A stretch of DNA of 6,855 nt, taken from assembly GCA_905236275.1 (NCBI GenBank), contig CAJOPI010000005.1, positions 1-6,855 of the forward strand, read 5' to 3'. A model generated the notes under the pieces. That model was not told the origin of the DNA. It was given only the letters and a program-made list of their open reading frames with translations, and did no database searches. Shown here piece by piece: positions 5,532 through 6,855 of the stretch (within the stretch, counting starts at the first letter, position 1; every line of letters begins with the position of its first letter). This DNA comes from an uncultured Lachnospiraceae bacterium (GTDB lineage Bacteria; Bacillota; Clostridia; Lachnospirales; Lachnospiraceae). A program made the position numbers and the translations under genes.

Positions 5532-6855
5532 GCAGGGTTTCGAGTTCGTCCGAAAGCTTTTCCCATTCCTCCATGAGTTTTTCGTTTTCAGCCATTATTT
5601 CAGACTGTTCGTTTGAGAGTTTGGTACATTCGGAAACATTTCTTGCAATATCTTCATGAGTCAGGAGCTCGTCAATCTCGGCGGAGCGCAGTTCATTGTT
5701 TTCGATTGACTCCTCACATTTTTTTATATCGCTTTTTATCTTCCTGATACGTGCCTGTTGAGCTTTGCTTTCCGCCCATGAAAGCTTGTTTTCACTTTCA
5801 GCGGCAGGCTTGGAAGCTGAACCGCTTATGAGCTTTCCGGTGTCGGAAGAGGTTCCCAAGGCAACGCGACTGAGCTCATCCTTCTTTTCAAGATAATAAT
5901 CATAATTACCGATATAATTTATGACCGTATGACCTGTAAGGTCCAAAATCCTTGTTGCGGTACGATTGATGAAATAACGGTCGTGGCTTACATAGAAAAC
6001 AGTACCGGTATAGTTGATAAGTGCCTCTTCCAGGATTTCCTTAGAGGTGATATCAAGGTGGTTGGTGGGCTCGTCCAAAAGCAGGAAATTGGCATTGGAA
6101 AGCATCAGCTTTGCGAGGGAAACGCGTCCCCGCTCACCGCCGGAAAGCTCGCCTACCAGCTTGAAAACATCATCACCCGTAAAAAGAAAAGCTGCAAGGG
6201 TATTTCTTATCTTGGTGTTGTTCAGTGACGGATAGGCATCGGAAATCTCCTGAAACAGTGTTTTCTCAGCATGAAGAACCTGATGCTCCTGATCATAGTA
6301 GCCGATTTTTACATTTGTTCCGAGACGGAAGCTTCCATTGTCGGAGCGTTCCATACGGTTAAGTATCTTAAGCAGGGTGGTCTTTCCTGTGCCGTTGTTT
6401 CCGATAAGTGCAACTCGCTCCCCCTTTTTTATTTCGAAAGAAATATCCATAAAGAGTTCGTTTTCGGGGAAGGACTTTGAAAGATTTTCGACTGTAAGAA
6501 CATCATTTCCACTCTCGATAGAAGGAGTTATGGAAAGGTTCATTGCGTCATTAAGTTCTAAGGGCTTATCGAGAACTTCAACTTTTGAAAGCATCTTTTC
6601 CCTGCTTTCAGCCCTTTTGATCGATTTTTCCCTGTTGAACTGTTTCAGCTTTGTAATAACGGCTTCCTGATGCTTTATCTCAGCCTGCTGGTTCATGTAG
6701 GCTTTGAGGGCGGCATCACGCAGCTGCTTTTTCTTTTCGGAAAAGGCGGTATAATTTCCGGAATAGCTTCGGCAGGAGCCGGCTTCGATCTCGACAACCT
6801 TAGTAACTATCTTATCAAGGAAATAGCGGTCGTGGGCGACGATAAGCACCGCTCC
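5527..6855 (-). CDS. ABC-F family ATPase (partial, 5' end beyond right edge)
   Basis: 442 codons and a TAA stop are visible. The frame is open to the edge (GAVLIVAHDRYFLDKI at its beginning is mid-gene, not a start), so about 200 N-terminal residues with the first Walker A and signature are missing. Counting the GTG at 6849 as residue 1, what remains is the first-cassette H-loop (AHDRYFLD, 5-12), then the long charged helical linker typical of ABC-F (about 35-95). The second cassette follows: Walker A GNNGTGKTT (150-158), Q-loop YYDQ (184-187), signature LSGGERGR (235-242), Walker B FLLLDEPTNHLD (255-266) and H289 in VSHDRYF. A Ser/Ala-rich spacer (about 330-355) leads to a charged coiled coil (about 360-440), as in the YdiF/Uup-like branch. 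There are no membrane segments. ABC-F proteins act on the ribosome (translation factors or antibiotic resistance by ribosomal protection). The subfamily, and so any resistance role, cannot be decided from this fragment. Confidence 0.93.
   Translation of the reverse strand, partial: GAVLIVAHDRYFLDKIVTKVVEIEAGSCRSYSGNYTAFSEKKKQLRDAALKAYMNQQAEIKHQEAVITKLKQFNREKSIKRAESREKMLSKVEVLDKPLELNDAMNLSITPSIESGNDVLTVENLSKSFPENELFMDISFEIKKGERVALIGNNGTGKTTLLKILNRMERSDNGSFRLGTNVKIGYYDQEHQVLHAEKTLFQEISDAYPSLNNTKIRNTLAAFLFTGDDVFKLVGELSGGERGRVSLAKLMLSNANFLLLDEPTNHLDITSKEILEEALINYTGTVFYVSHDRYFINRTATRILDLTGHTVINYIGNYDYYLEKKDELSRVALGTSSDTGKLISGSASKPAAESENKLSWAESKAQQARIRKIKSDIKKCEESIENNELRSAEIDELLTHEDIARNVSECTKLSNEQSEIMAENEKLMEEWEKLSDELETLQ

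Noticed and set aside
5929..6670. Several plus-strand open frames of 70-110 codons opposite the ABC-F gene.
   Set aside because: They are antisense shadows of a well conserved ATPase with all its motifs in the other strand; none has domain-like composition or a start signal.
1..6855. CRISPR arrays, insertion sequences, tRNA or rRNA genes, phage or toxin-antitoxin modules.
   Set aside because: I saw no regularly spaced repeats, transposase motifs, terminal inverted repeats, cloverleaf-like segments or phage genes; the window reads as ordinary chromosomal genes with short intergenic regions.

Overview
The window looks like chromosomal DNA of an anaerobic Firmicute, most likely a Lachnospiraceae-type Clostridium relative (Butyrivibrio/Roseburia-like). 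The grounds are strong GGAGG ribosome binding sites, moderate GC, sigma-A style promoters, stem-loop plus T-tract terminators, TTG starts, and a Re-type citrate synthase paired with a eukaryote-like NADP isocitrate dehydrogenase. The genus is inferred from gene content, not proven.

Left part (1-1350, minus strand): a large protein runs off the left edge. It has a short TPR-like N-terminus, a family 2 glycosyltransferase domain and, in its last visible residues, what looks like motif I of a SAM-dependent methyltransferase. It is probably the edge of a surface-polysaccharide locus. A bidirectional terminator (about 1294-1342) separates it from a QueT-family membrane protein gene on the same strand. 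That gene is preceded by a structured leader of about 90 nt that begins at its own promoter and can fold so as to reach the ribosome binding site, so it is a candidate queuosine-precursor riboswitch.

Central part (1958-5531): divergently from queT, a sigma-A promoter overlapped by nested inverted repeats drives a tight three-gene operon. The genes are a Re-citrate synthase (isopropylmalate/homocitrate synthase superfamily, easily misannotated as 2-isopropylmalate synthase), a GntR/FCD regulator, and NADP-dependent isocitrate dehydrogenase. Together these supply the first and third steps of the oxidative branch oxaloacetate + acetyl-CoA -> citrate -> isocitrate -> 2-oxoglutarate, the anaerobe's route to glutamate; aconitase must be encoded elsewhere. 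The regulator inside the operon and a GntR/FCD-like operator on the promoter suggest autoregulation by a pathway metabolite. The operon ends at a strong hairpin terminator that also serves the convergent gene.

Right part (5527-6855, minus strand): the C-terminal two thirds of an ABC-F ATPase, a cytosolic ribosome-associated protein rather than a transporter, runs off the right edge.

The best candidates for something undescribed are the operator/regulator circuit of the Re-citrate operon, the queT leader RNA and the glycosyltransferase-methyltransferase fusion.
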